DNA from: Dipylidium caninum | Taxonomy: Eukaryota > Platyhelminthes > Cestoda > Cyclophyllidea > Dipylidiidae | Assembly: GCA_017562135.1 (NCBI GenBank) | Contig: QEYB01000273.1 | Coordinates: 42,271-106,270, forward strand | Length of the DNA: 64,000 bases | Reading direction: 5' to 3' | Shown: positions 23,124 through 33,935 of the stretch, in pieces | Position numbering within the stretch: the stretch's first letter is position 1 | Layout: the number at the start of each line of letters is the position of its first letter | Made by a program: the position numbers and the translations under genes | The notes under the pieces: generated by a model | Told to the model about the DNA's origin: nothing | What the model saw: only the letters and a program-made list of their open reading frames with translations | Database searches by the model: none

Positions 23124-23536
23124 GTGCACATGTCTAAGACGTCCGGTAATTCGCAATTATGTTGTCACTTTATTCGAACTCTTTTCACCCTTCTGGAGGA
23201 GGCGCATTCCACTGTTGGATGTCGTTACTTGCTGAAACGACTTCCAAAAGCTAAGGAGACGTTTATCACTGCTCTCCCCTTACTGGCGTGTGGAGGGAAA
23301 TACCGAGGCCTCGTTGGGGAACTCACCAAAATGGTTAAAGGGTGAGATCTTTATAAACTAGGCATGCCATCTTGTGTCTCCTTTCCTGACAGCAACCTGT
23401 CAAAACAGCTATTTCAACAAAATAGCATTTCAGGTGGAAGTTGTGGATTGTGGGTAGCATTGATCAGTTTAAGGTCTGGTTGTGTTGTAACGAAAGGGTA
23501 AACAGACAGCAAACGCTCACGAAATGTGGACCATAA
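23124..23536 (+). pseudogene. Two-exon conserved module, third copy
   Basis: First segment ends at 23341 before gtgaga and contains GGKYRGLVGELTKMV. Second segment 23434-23536 starts after tttcag and ends Thr-Lys-Cys-Gly-Pro-stop. Segment lengths and splice phase match the arm copies (24434-24856 and 5812-6234) although the bases differ at many places. An alternative frame of the first segment (opening AFHCWMSLLA) is open in the arms but interrupted here. Product uncertain. Confidence 0.35.
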
Positions 23537-23629
23537 CCGCGTCTTCTAGGCATGTGCCAGGGGTTGGAATAGGACAAATAGTTGTGAAAGCCGAGTCGCG
23601 TCGGCATCGCAACCTACTCCATGACTACT

Positions 23630-23992
23630 TTATGTAGCGTGAGGGTCGGATAAAACGCGAGCGATACCTCTAGTTTTCACCTCTTCACTGCATAAGGCTG
23701 ACTTCACAACATTCTGTCCAAATGTCTCATTGCCTCTTCGTCGGCCACGATCGGTACGCGCTGCATTCACCTCTCCCAACCACCTTGTCAGACGTCGAAA
23801 ATTGTAACTATACATCGGGATATGATGTTGATGGCGACACACTCGGAGCATGTGAACTTCTACGAGAGCGTGACGATTGACGATGGCGTCCACTTAGTAG
23901 TTCCGTCTGTCCTATTGGCTAACACACTTTGCCACACAAGTTTATCGGTGGATAATAAAAAGTTTGGGAATGTCGTTTTTCACTTCAATCAG
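23630..23992 (+). pseudogene. Diverged family relic, exons 1-2 (copy O)
   Basis: Exon 2 starts at 23781 and reads Pro-Cys-Gln-Thr-Ser-Lys-Ile-Val-Thr, then DMMLMATHSEHVNFYES, and is open to 23992, before gttact. It aligns along its length with exon 2 of gene D but is 44 nt shorter and ends in a different phase. The exon 1 remnant (about 23630-23692) contains Leu-Val-Phe-Thr-like sequence; the donor is gctgac instead of gtaatt. No acceptor AG stands directly before exon 2. The relic ends only 26 nt before the inner end of the right arm. Confidence 0.5.
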
Positions 23993-24433
23993 GTTACTAA
24001 GGCAAGACGCAGTTTGTAGCTTGAAGGGATGGGATGAAAGCCTTTATATCTCACCGGCCTCGATAACGGTCATCGGCTTCCTAGTGCCCAAATGTCCATT
24101 TCAATATCAGTCCGAGTAAGTACACTCTGCTCAGCACAGAGCCTGAACTATTCAGGGTCCACTGCAGTAAGAGAGCAGCAAATGGAGGATCGCTAAGCTT
24201 ACGTCCCAATCAGATTCTACTTTAGGCCTTGGGAGGAGGATTTCACTGTGAGGAACAGACTGCCTCCTCATTATCGACTAAACTCAACATCTCCTTACCT
24301 TATTTCCTCTCGTCTTTACCAATCAAACAATCAAAATCCGCATAGGCTATGAAAAGTCTGAACTTGTCGTCTACCGTAGCTATAACTGCTCTATCTCCCC
24401 TGACGTGGGTATTCCTTTGTTCACCTGTCTAAT

Positions 24434-24856
24434 ATGTCAGGTAATTCCCAATTCTGTGTTTATTTCCATCGACTGAAGTGGACTCAAAACAGCCGAGCTC
24501 TTTCCCCCCTTCTTAAGGAGGCGCATTCCACTGTTGGATGTCGTTACTTGCGAACACGACTACCCAAATCAGTGGGGATGCTTATTACTGCTCTCCCAAT
24601 ACTGGCGTGTGGAGGGAAATACCGAGGCCTCGTTGGGGAACTCACCAAAATGGTTGAGTGGTGAGATGGTTACCAACTAGGCATACCATCTTGTGTTCCC
24701 CTTCCTAACAAAAATCTATGAAAACAACAATCTTGCCATGATTACCATTTCAGGCGGAAGTGTTGGGTTGTGGGTGCCACGGATCAGCTTACGGGCTGTT
24801 CGTACTGTAACGAAGGGACGAACAGACACCGAACCCTCACAAAGTGTGAACAATAA
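24434..24856 (+). pseudogene. Two-exon conserved module (right arm)
   Basis: First segment ends at 24660 and is followed by the donor gtgaga; the second is 24754-24856 after tttcag. The intron of 93 nt is phase 2, and the second segment then codes 34 codons with several Cys and Trp, ending Leu-Thr-Lys-Cys-Glu-Gln. Partner of 5812-6234. See the copy at 23124 for frame ambiguity. Confidence 0.38.
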
Positions 24857-24869
24857 CCGTGCTTCCAAG

Positions 24870-25361
24870 GCATGTGTCACGACCGCTTCATGCAGCCTGA
24901 GTGCCGCATGAAACGTGTGGGATGCTCCTAGTTTTCATCTCTTCACTGTATAAGACTGAATTCACACCGTTCTGTCCATATGTTTCATCGCTTTTTCGTC
25001 GACCACGCACTTTAAGCACTGCATTCGCCTTTCCAAACCACCTTGTCAGCCGTCGAAAATTGTCACTATTCCTCGGGATACGCCGATGATGGCAAGAGAC
25101 TCGACCACAGAGAAGTCCCATTGGCCAACACACTTTGTCGGACGAGTTTGAAACTTATTTTGGTGGATAGTAAACAGGTTTGTAATATCGTTTTTAGCTA
25201 TTCAGGCTTCCAGGGAAATACGCAGCCTGTTGCGCAACGCCCACACCGTCGTTGATTTGCCGACAGGATCGGAGGAGGCCTTCGTGAAGACGATGTTCCC
25301 CAACATGTCGTTTATCGTGGTAGTCCATCTGTCCCGGTTCCTAAGAAGGTGTTTTTGGTAG
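24870..25361 (+). pseudogene. Decayed family member plus orphan exon 1 start (right arm)
   Basis: Partner of 5307-5800. Exon 1 tail near 24905-24955 (Pro-His-Glu-Thr), exon 2 from 25039 (Pro-Cys-Gln-Pro-Ser-Lys-Ile-Val), with stops behind. At 25305 a second start appears, with a family leader in front (ggaggccttcgtgaaga) and a hydrophobic run Met-Ser-Phe-Ile-Val-Val-Val-His-Leu, closed by TAG at 25359. So one relic runs directly into the promoter-proximal part of the next. Confidence 0.45.
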
Positions 25362-25446
25362 ACACGTTTTCGAAATGCTCATAAAGCCTTTGATTTTCAT
25401 GCTGCCTAATAGCGAGATTGAAATAATCACAAACTCACACAGAATT

Positions 25447-25818
25447 TCATAAGGAACTCTCCTTAAAAACAGCAACCCCGATGTGGATGTAACACTTCCA
25501 TCTACTACTTTGACCGCACCTACATTTCTTCCATTTGTTGCTTTTTCTATATCGGCAGAGCCCAGTTATGTTAAGCACCGAAGTACAACTTCTCACTCTC
25601 TGACGACGGCCTTGCCTTGACACGGCAACTCCATTTCTAACAAGGAGGCCAACTTGTCGAGGATTCCGAATCCGACGCGTGGAGTGGTGTGACTTGACGG
25701 CGTTAACTAAATCCAGCAGTAGACTGTGACGAAAGCCCGTATCCGTCAAGCCGAGGCAATGTCCAACTCCATGTTTCGTGCCGAAGTGAACACGTAGTGA
25801 ATGGTGAAGCACCCTCAC
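25447..25818 (-). pseudogene. Open frame with exon-3-like core (right arm)
   Basis: Partner of 4850-5233, open for 123 codons. It contains HCLGLTDTGF and VNAVKSHHS. It differs from the left-arm frame by several amino-acid changes. Confidence 0.35.
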
Positions 25819-26343
25819 GGCGTAGGGCGCCTCCCATCCGCGAGTTTGAAGTACTCATCATTTAACTGATTTTCGTGGAAATAACGAATCTCGGACGCGT
25901 TTCGTTGAAATGCCCATGATGGCCAGAGCGTGCCTACTGTCAATGTGGTCTTCGCTGCTGGAAAATGGGCATCTCTGCAAAAGAAACATTCCATTCATCT
26001 GAGGCGTGTATTGTTTTCCTTGGACACACACCACTCTCACGATCTAACGTTTAACGACGCCGCCAGGTATGTTAGGCCAACCGCTCAACACCACGTGCTG
26101 ATACTAACGGAGGACTGTCAGACGACGTAACCTTCTTACTGTGGGACACTTGGCCGTTTACTCACCGAAGTGACCAGACCGCAAGGATGGAGTGATGTTA
26201 CTCCTGGAGAAAAGGAAATGCCAATGGGCACTTTAGCCGCTGATGGCCCTCAGGGCCGTTCGTGTCAGGCAGCTTTAAGGACATGCTCACAGCAACGTGA
26301 GTTTTCACATGAAGAAGGTCACTATTCCGTGTAAAGAGACTGG

Positions 26344-26349
26344 TTTATT
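26344..26349 (-). terminator. Poly(A) signal of copy A'
   Basis: Minus-strand AATAAA in gaataaaccagtc. The left-arm counterpart has changed to acaaat. Confidence 0.55.
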
Positions 26350-26392
26350 CAGGTGCAGATACCATGGACAATGGGAGGTCAAATAATTCTGG

Positions 26393-27158
26393 TTAGACAG
26401 CAGCTATTCTAGGTGAGTCGACAGCAGCACTTGAAATGGATGAATTAAAGCCCACCATAGCCTTCCTCCAAGTGGTCTCCTTGAGACTTGTCAAGGACAC
26501 GTCTGCTACTGAATCCAGCACGCGATAGTGCCCAGCCTCCTGTACGGAGACCTCACCCAGTAACATGCAAACTCGGAGTAGTCCTGTGAATTCAAATGTC
26601 TCCACGATGTAGGCGCCGCCGAACACACTGTTAGAGAAGAGGACGAATGAAGAGCGCAAAAGGGGCCTATGTGAGGAGACGTTACGCGTGACTCTCGTGA
26701 GCAGACAGGATGAGGTCAAAGAGAATCCGCTCTCCTATCACTGATATTGTATACTCTCCTCCATCCACAACCATTTGGCGCAGAATAATCCTCCATGTGG
26801 ATTTCTCCACATCTGCCACCAAATGTCGTGTTCTGCTAAAATCTCCGATCAACATGCGCCTGAAAGTCTCGTACGGTCAAGTGTTTCGCCATTTTCATGA
26901 TATCCTGCTGCTCAGTGACGATGGTCGGTGGCTGACAAGGTGCTGTGTAACGAGAGAGATGCATCGTATGAGGTCGTGTGCAATTCAGTGAGGGATAAAA
27001 CTCGCTTACTGGATGGATGATAGGCAATTACCTGTGAGAACTCTGGAGGTGGAAACGTAGACTGCCACTTTTGTCTCATGCGAAGCCGTTGAACACACGA
27101 AGATGGTGAGGTGGGAGGTCAGGAGGCCGAGTGAATAGACGGTCGCGAGGATCGTCAT
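26393..27158 (-). pseudogene. Three-exon secreted-protein family, copy A' (frameshifted)
   Basis: Exon 1 27032-27158 (127 nt), exon 2 26686-26942 and exon 3 26393-26627. Exon 1 is intact: signal peptide starting MTILATVYSLGLL, then Cys-Ser-Thr-Ala-Ser-His-Glu-Thr. Exon 2 carries one extra G after KHLT (near 26875), making it 257 nt and producing a stop about 15 codons later. The left-arm copy lacks this insertion but has its own in exon 1. Exon 3 is open; the shared 1-nt deletion near its end replaces Cys-Arg-Leu with a different tail. The promoter TATA box (27203-27208) and poly(A) signal are kept. Without the single insertion it would encode about 205 residues; as given it is a pseudogene or an assembly error. 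Confidence 0.8.
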
Positions 27159-27590
27159 GTTACTAAGCTCTGTCTTCACTGAGCCTCCTTCAATCCGCCT
27201 CATTTATACACGCATTGCGTAGAAGTGTATTGGTTCAGCTGGCTCGCGGTTGATGTGCTGGTGCTTGCTCACGACGCGTCGCACCACAGGGAGAGTGGGA
27301 ACCGCTTGATGGACCAGAAATACTGGTCTTGACTTCCTTTGTTGACCCCAAGAACATGTCCCAATTTTTGCGCTTTGTTTCAGTGAGGGGGCGGTGTTTT
27401 TGCCATGCAGGTGAGCACGAAGTTAAGGTGAGTCCACTGGCAACATCACTCTAATTGACGCAATTACGAGAATGGGTGGCCCTGCTTTATTACACGGAAA
27501 TATCCACTCTGAATTTAGTTAAGTAATCTCATGATATATATTGCTACCATTCACCAAATTCATATAAGTTGATATATTTAACGCTACACT
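27159..27590 (-). promoter_or_regulatory. Promoter module of copy A'
   Basis: Contains TATAAA (minus strand, 27203-27208) 45 nt before the ATG, the gagcaagcaccagcac element and the longer conserved block up to about 27590. It is the most complete example of the family upstream module and includes the part (27403-27503) deleted in the left arm. Confidence 0.65.
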
Positions 27591-29749
27591 CCTACACTTC
27601 TCATTCACTTCCTGCTGCCATAACCGGCATTGACGTAGAACTTTCTCTACCGCCGATGCTGTCCCTTTCCGGCAACTGTGCAATCGGTGTCATTGCCCAA
27701 CAGATCTGTGCACCGACGTGCAGGAAGAGCGGGAATTGAAGCAGTCATGGGATAAGTGGCCGGTTGTCATTGCACACATCTTGAAATGCGTAGATTCGGA
27801 TAAGGTTAAAAGAAACACGTCGAGTTTCCTTCGATATCGCTCACTGATGATTCGATGCCAAAGTGGATACGGTATTTTGAAGAGCGGCAACACGAATTGG
27901 CGAGATGACCGAGATGACTTGAGTCCACATTTACGAATGTTACATCACGTATGACTACAGTTAATTTTTCTGTGCTAAGAAAGCACTGGCCGCCACGAGA
28001 GCAGACGAAACGACCCAATGCCGCTTTTGTGCGAAGTCTGCTGGTGAGGATCAAATGTTGCTATAGCCAGATGTGTAGAAGCCCTGAAGGCTCCCGCTCT
28101 TATGTCCCAGTGTTCAACGCCTGTTCGTCAAAGTACCTCGTGCGCCAGAACATCCAAACGAATAAGACGCGTTTTGGAGTCAAGGGCATCGCCTACCGCA
28201 ACAGCCACACCCGTCAAAGACTCGCCACTGGAAATGGGCTGAACGCACATGACATCCACTATCTCCTATGGCTTAAGACTCTCCCAACAGAACTTGAGAA
28301 GGCGCGCCACAAGTTTGTTTCGGTGGTGGGAGTTAAAACCGTTAGCACAAGAAAAACCAGCCGGCTTTGCCCATTAGACTATGATGGTGTCCAATTCATG
28401 GAGATGTGCCCCTAAGTGCCCGGTGGTAAGTTAGTCAGGAGGAAATTTCTGCTTTGTTGAAGACGAGATAGTCTGGTGACGGAGTGAAATAGTAGGGCTA
28501 TTGACAGAGAGATCGGCTGATGACCTGTGTTTATCCTTATGCTGCTCCAATTCACAATTCCTTCGAACATCCTCAGAGCACACCAACCTGCCTACGTGAA
28601 ACATCAGTGATCATCAGTTAACGCAAGCATTCCCCCGTTCATTACATTTTACCAACAATGAAAGTTGTGAGTGAGTGAAATGAAACATGTGTTTGCGTGA
28701 CCATGAAAGGTTGCATGGATCAACGACTGATTTCCGCCGTCTCTGTTGGTGCCATACGACGTAGGCAAAACTAGCACATCCAACCAGCTCCACCATTACA
28801 CTTTTCCACGAAGCGTATGCTGGTGAAAAGGATGGAAAGAAAGCTTCGTAAAGGCAGATTTCTGCATAATGCACCCGACACGAAGGCCTTTGACTCTAGA
28901 CAAGGCGTATTTTTGTCCTCCGCAGTAGCGCAAGAAGCTCTTTTAAGCCAATTGGCCGTTAATATGCGCGTGATCTACAGCACACAAATCTCCGCCTCTC
29001 ATATCAATCGTCATGCGGCTGTTGGGCGGAGGTGATGACTGAAGAAGTGGCAACATCATTTGGAGAAAGATGAGACCTTTCGGGCTACTCTTGGTCCTCA
29101 CAGCGGTCCACATGAATTTCACTCTCTGTAAACGCGTCAAGTAGCAATACGCCGACAGGTAGTCTATACACTCTAAGAATGGAAGTTGAAAACGACGGAG
29201 GACGCCACATTTACTATGCCCAAAATCGAACGCTTTGAATAGGAGGCGATTGACGGACGCCGTTGCTCTACCCACTTCTTTTCACACGCAAAGCATTGCG
29301 AGTGGAGATGCAGTCACAAAGGATTCGACCACATGACAGTTTGGAACGAGGAGTCGGTAGGCGGCTCTCGCTCTTCCATGATAGACAGTCCCTTCACCAC
29401 CCTATCAAGCAAGGCACATGTGAACTCAGACTGCCGATACTTCATGAGTCGATGTAGTGTTTAACAGCAGCAGGAACATCTTCCCCTCACACAGTTGTCG
29501 GTTACAGCCAAATCACTCTCGTTACTGGTTCCAACGCCTTTACTCCCTTCTCCTTACGCCAGCGACTACCAAAATCACTTCAGTTAGGGCCCCACTGCGT
29601 CGAACAGTCAGCACGATAGTGACGGCGATTGGAATGGATAAGAAAAGAGACCAATTCGCTTTCCCTTTTCGTATGCTCCACGTAGCAAAGGTGATTCCTC
29701 ACGTAATGTATTATGCCAAAAATGACGTTTGGAATCAACATTCCAATCA

Positions 29750-30180
29750 GCACGGTATGAGGACAACTTAAATGTGGCTGCAAAGCAGTCCACAATGGCC
29801 TGGTTGATGTCTCTTTTCCGAGAGGTACTCTTTGTTTGGGCGAACACACTACACCAGCTTGTAATCCCACGTGTCCACTACTGCAACTGTCCTGCTTTCC
29901 CAGTAATAATTACACACCGCCTTGATTCAGAATTCCTCGATTACGTAGTCGTTGAATTCGGTTTGGCTGAAGAGGAGGAGGAGGCAGAGAGGGAGAGGTG
30001 AAGAAAAGAGAAAGTCAACTTGAAGTAATCTTCCGATTGGGGTCCACAGTTTGAGTGCTACTGACAGGGATGTGTTTGCCTCTCATGGAACCGCCAATCC
30101 GCTCGGTTGCTGGTTTGTCGTCTAACAGAATCGTTCGCCATTCAATTTCATAGGCATTTAACCGCCATTTTTATTCGCAC
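29750..30180 (-). pseudogene. Decayed family member, exons 2-3 (right arm)
   Basis: Partner of 620-1035. Exon 3 begins at 29966 after cctcttcag, reading PheAsnAspTyrValIleGluGluPhe, stop, then TVAVVDTWDYKLV and stop. A downstream frame (DINQAIVDCFAATF) matches the exon 3 tail of copy C. Confidence 0.5.
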
Positions 30181-30430
30181 CAGGCTCTTCAACTGTCAAG
30201 TAGGCGAGAGTTGACAGCACCAAGTGGTCAACAATACTCATAACATTCTGGTCCAAATGAGTGCTCTTCGCAGGTTGACAAGGTTCTATGGGGAAGGGTT
30301 AAAATATACGAGGAGAAGATTGCAGCAGAGAAAGTGATTATAAAGGCAAGAGGCAAAGTTGGCGGCTAACCGTTGACAACTGCATCGGCGTATGCGCGCA
30401 TTGGCAATGTCGCGTTCTGCTGCGGACACG

Positions 30431-30464
30431 CTGACTGACTGACTGACTGACTGACTGACTGACT
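30431..30464. repeat. GACT tetranucleotide microsatellite, right arm
   Basis: About 8.5 units; partner of 335-364 in the left arm, one unit longer. Confidence 0.95.
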
Positions 30465-31506
30465 AGGTCGGCTTTGTGCAAGTATACTTAATCCAAGCCT
30501 TTTACAGACTTTACTTCCCATTTGCTTTCCATTGATTCACTCCTTCTATAATGTCTGCTTCTTATCTAAAAATCAGCTTTCAATTCGTATATAGGGGATA
30601 TCTCCGCGGTTGCATCATTCAAATTAAGTTGGTTTCTATAACCAACTGGGCTTCTCGTATTTTTCTCCTCTCTTATTACACCACCGAATGTTCTACGAGA
30701 AAAGTGTGGAAGTTGACTTCCCCCCAGACAAATTGTGGTCTGCCTACACTATACCACATTGAGCTCTACAAGGCTATTCAACTTCAACAGACTTATCTGG
30801 GGCAGACCCACAGGAAACCATCCTCTCCTCTGGTGCCTTTGAAGGTTTCTGCAAATACTACACCTATACGGACGTGTTTATATGGCTGATGCGGTCATAT
30901 TTTGCTACTTTCACAACTGTGTAGGTGTAAGTACGGACAAAGGATGGCCTTTCTCGTACCGCATCTAATTTCTCGCGGAATTGACATGGCGCCTGCATCA
31001 TCTTCAAGTCACCATTTAGCAGGCTCTTGCATCATAATATAATACATCATCTGACCGGCTTTCTGAAATGAGAGCAAGGAATCGCATGGTGCAGGCCACG
31101 ATCTCCATGAGCGATTTGCCCTGTCAGAAAGAGACGCTGCCAACGGCTATTTTAGACACCACGTGGTTCACACTTTCTCTACACCAAAGGAGCATTGTGT
31201 TGAGAAGTGCCAGATCACGAATACCTCACTCTCTGACGACGGCTCTGCATGAGCCACTCCAATACGTGGCAGGAGACTAACTTGTCAAGGAGTGGTGTGG
31301 GTTACCTTGACGGCGTTAGCTTAACGTTGCAGTAGACTGCAGCTGCGCGGAAGGCGGTTCGTGTCTGGTAGATTCCACCGGTTCCCCCAAATAACACCGA
31401 GTTCCGCAGAATAAAGGTTAATATTTCACATGGAAGTACTGCTGTATTGCGATAGAGATTACGCGAAAATGCGGAGCCTTGAAACGCGAGTTAAGGGGCA
31501 GACATT

Positions 31507-32259
31507 CTAAACGAGTCGACACGCGGCGCTCGAAATGGACGAGTTGAAGGTCAGCACAACATTCCTTCGAATGTTCTCCTTGAGATTTGCCAAAGACACA
31601 TCTTCAACTCTATCCAAGACACCGTAGTTCTTTGCCTCGAGTACGGAGACCTCACCCAGTGACTTATCAACTCGAAATAGTCCTATAAACTCAAATGCCT
31701 CAATAATGTAGGCGCCGCGGAGTATGCTGCTAGAGAAGAGAAGGATTGAAAGGTGCAAGATATGCCTGTGTTAGAGAACATTACCTTTCATTCTGTTGGG
31801 CAGACAGGATGAGGTCAAAAATAAGTCGTGCTCCTAGCACTGAAATTTTAAACTCCCGACCCTGCACAACAATTTTGTGCAGAACAGTCGTCCAGGTGGA
31901 TTTCCCCAAATCGGCGACCAAATGTCGAGTTCTGGGCATGTCGCCTATCAACATGCTCCTGAAAGTCTCGTAGACCAAGTGCTTACCAATTCCCATTACG
32001 TCTTGGGACTCGGTAGCGATGGTCGGTGGCTGACAAGGTGCTGTGTGGCGAGAGAGATGCATCGTGTGAGAATCGTATACAATGAAGTGAGCGAGGCATC
32101 AGGTGAGGGAATGAAATTTAGACAATTACCCGTGAGCACTCTAAAGGTGGAAGCATAGATTGTCGTGCGCGTCTCACTCTTCCGGCCGGCACATGCGAAG
32201 ACGGTGAAGTGGGAGGTGAGGAGGCCGAGTAGACAGGCTGTCACGAAGGTGAACATCAT
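31507..32259 (-). CDS. Small secreted protein, three-exon family, gene F (intact)
   Basis: Exon 1 32130-32259, exon 2 31785-32040 and exon 3 31507-31726; all GT-AG, phases 1 and 2, introns of 89 and 58 nt. Product 201 residues. It starts at two adjacent ATGs (32259 or 32256), with a signal peptide around FVTACLLGLL ending before Cys-Ala-Gly. Exon 2 opens Ala-Pro-Cys-Gln-Pro-Pro-Thr-Ile and contains GKHLVYETFRSML and VADLGKSTWTTVL. Exon 3 has RGAYIIEAFEF, GEVSVLEAKNYGVLD, SLANLKENIRR and an Asn-Ser-Ser sequon, ending Ala-Ala-Cys-Arg-Leu-Val. Cysteines of the mature part are exactly the three conserved ones. Weak points: about 35 nt including the TATA box are missing from its promoter, and no AATAAA is seen near the stop, so transcription is doubtful. 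Function unknown. Confidence 0.82.
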
Positions 32260-32670
32260 GCAGACGTCTGTCTTCACGGAGGCCTCCTCCGGAAATGTGA
32301 TTCAGTTCATCTGGTCAAAAGTAGATGTGCTGGTGGTGTGCTCACGTCGTGTCCCACCGTAGGGACAGTGGCAACTACTTGGTGGACCAAAATTACTGCT
32401 CCTAACTAACTTTGATGACCTCCTGAGCATGCGCCCAATTTTGGGCCTTGTTTCAGAGTGTGGTTGGTGCTCTGCCATGAAGGTGTAGTACGCTGGTGGC
32501 GTCACTCCAGATAACGAAATCAGGAGAACGAGCAACATGGTTTATTGCTTGGAAATATCTTCCTCTGAATTTACTTAGAAATCCCTACGATATTTAGTGC
32601 CGGATTTCCCCAGATCCACCTAAATTGCTTTACTCAACACTGCGTGTCGACATTTCGCATCCACTTCTTG
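32260..32670 (-). promoter_or_regulatory. Upstream module of gene F, TATA segment deleted
   Basis: Matches the promoter modules at 27159-27590 and 12780-13130, but the stretch that holds the TATA box in copy A' is missing (text jumps from cctcctccgg to a sequence normally lying further upstream). The distal part is well conserved. Confidence 0.55.
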
Positions 32671-32679
32671 CTGCCATCG

Positions 32680-33004
32680 TCATTCAAATTGACTCAGTTC
32701 CTATAACTAACTTCGCTTCCCGTATTTTTCTCCTCTCTTATTACAACACCGAATGTTCTACGACTAAACGGTGGAAGTTGACTTCCTCCCAGCCCAATTG
32801 GGTTCTACTTACACGCTACTACATCGCGCTTTCGAAGGCTATTCAACTCCACTCAGAGAGATTAAACAACTTTCTTTTAGCAGAGTCTCGGACGAATTCA
32901 CTAGTCGGCATAGCCAGCACCAGCCGAGGCGTCAGATGAAATGTTTGACTATTTTGTTATTTGGGGCACTCGACAGGTGGCATTGCGCATAGCCGACGTG
33001 AAGT
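32680..33004. repeat. Dispersed block, copy at 32.7-33.0 kb
   Basis: Direct repeat of 9385-9712. Its right end (33004) is joined to an exon 3 fragment of copy G, so this block has been fused into a gene of the family. The open frame VEVDFLPAQLG is interrupted upstream by a TAA here. Confidence 0.7.
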
Positions 33005-33902
33005 TACTAATCCATGTAAAGATACGTGACGTAGGACGCCGCGGAGCACGCTGCGAGAGAGAAGAAGGCCTAATGGACGCAAAATGGGCCAATGTCAGAA
33101 AACCTTGTCAATGACTCTGGTGAACAGACTTGATGGTTCAAAGAGAAGCCGATTTCCTATCTCTGCAATTTTATATACTCCTCCATCCACAACAATTTGG
33201 CGCAGAGTACTCTCCCACTTGAGTTTCTCCGATGCAGTAAATAAATATCCCTTTCTTATAAGTTCTTCGACTAATATGCTCCGGAATGTCTCGTAAGTCA
33301 AGTGCTTCCCCACTCTCATTACTTTCTGGGACTCAGTGGCGATGGTCGGTAGCTGACGAGGTACTGAGTGACGACAGAGTGACATACTGTTTAACAGTGA
33401 GCGAGACCATTGTTTAGAGAATGGAAGATAGGCACTTACGCGTGAGCACTGTGTAGGTGGAAGCATAGATTGCCACTTCTATCTCATGCGACGTCGCCCA
33501 GTCGCCCTTCGCCAACCAGCCCTCGCGCACCACCTACGGCTCTCTTTCCCCTGAGGCGGATAGAGGCGTCAAGAGCCCTGACGAAAGCACTGACACAGAC
33601 GGATGGGGGAGTTGCATCCTCAGCTGAGACCAAGAAGTCAACATCAAAGTTAGAGTCAGATGATTGGTGGAACTCGAAATGGGATGCTAGTGATGACGGC
33701 GGTGGATGGAATAATGAGCGAGGCAACTTCAATAAACACCGGTCCAACCGCGCGGCAAATGACGTGACAGCGGCTCTTCGAGACTACTAGGTGCCGCAAT
33801 ACAACGGAACACAATGACTAGCCAATGAGGAGTACTGGGCAGAGACCTCAACCCCAGCCCAATGGCCGGGTGTACCTCCGGGGGAGGAGGCGCCCGGGTC
33901 CG

Positions 33903-33935
<33 letters not shown>

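Larger units (their letters stand above)
24019..30798. repeat. Right arm of the large inverted repeat
   Basis: Reverse-complement partner of 1-6648. Its inner end (24019) lies directly beside a decayed family exon 2 (23781-23992), and its outer end (30798) lies inside an exon-3-like module. It keeps several elements the left arm has lost: the TATA box and poly(A) signal of the resident gene copy and a segment of about 101 nt at 27403-27503. Confidence 0.93.

Noticed and set aside
1..30798. Inverted repeat as ends of a giant transposon
   Set aside because: The arms contain ordinary family genes and their flanks. No transposase, integrase or target-site duplication was seen, and the left end is outside the window.
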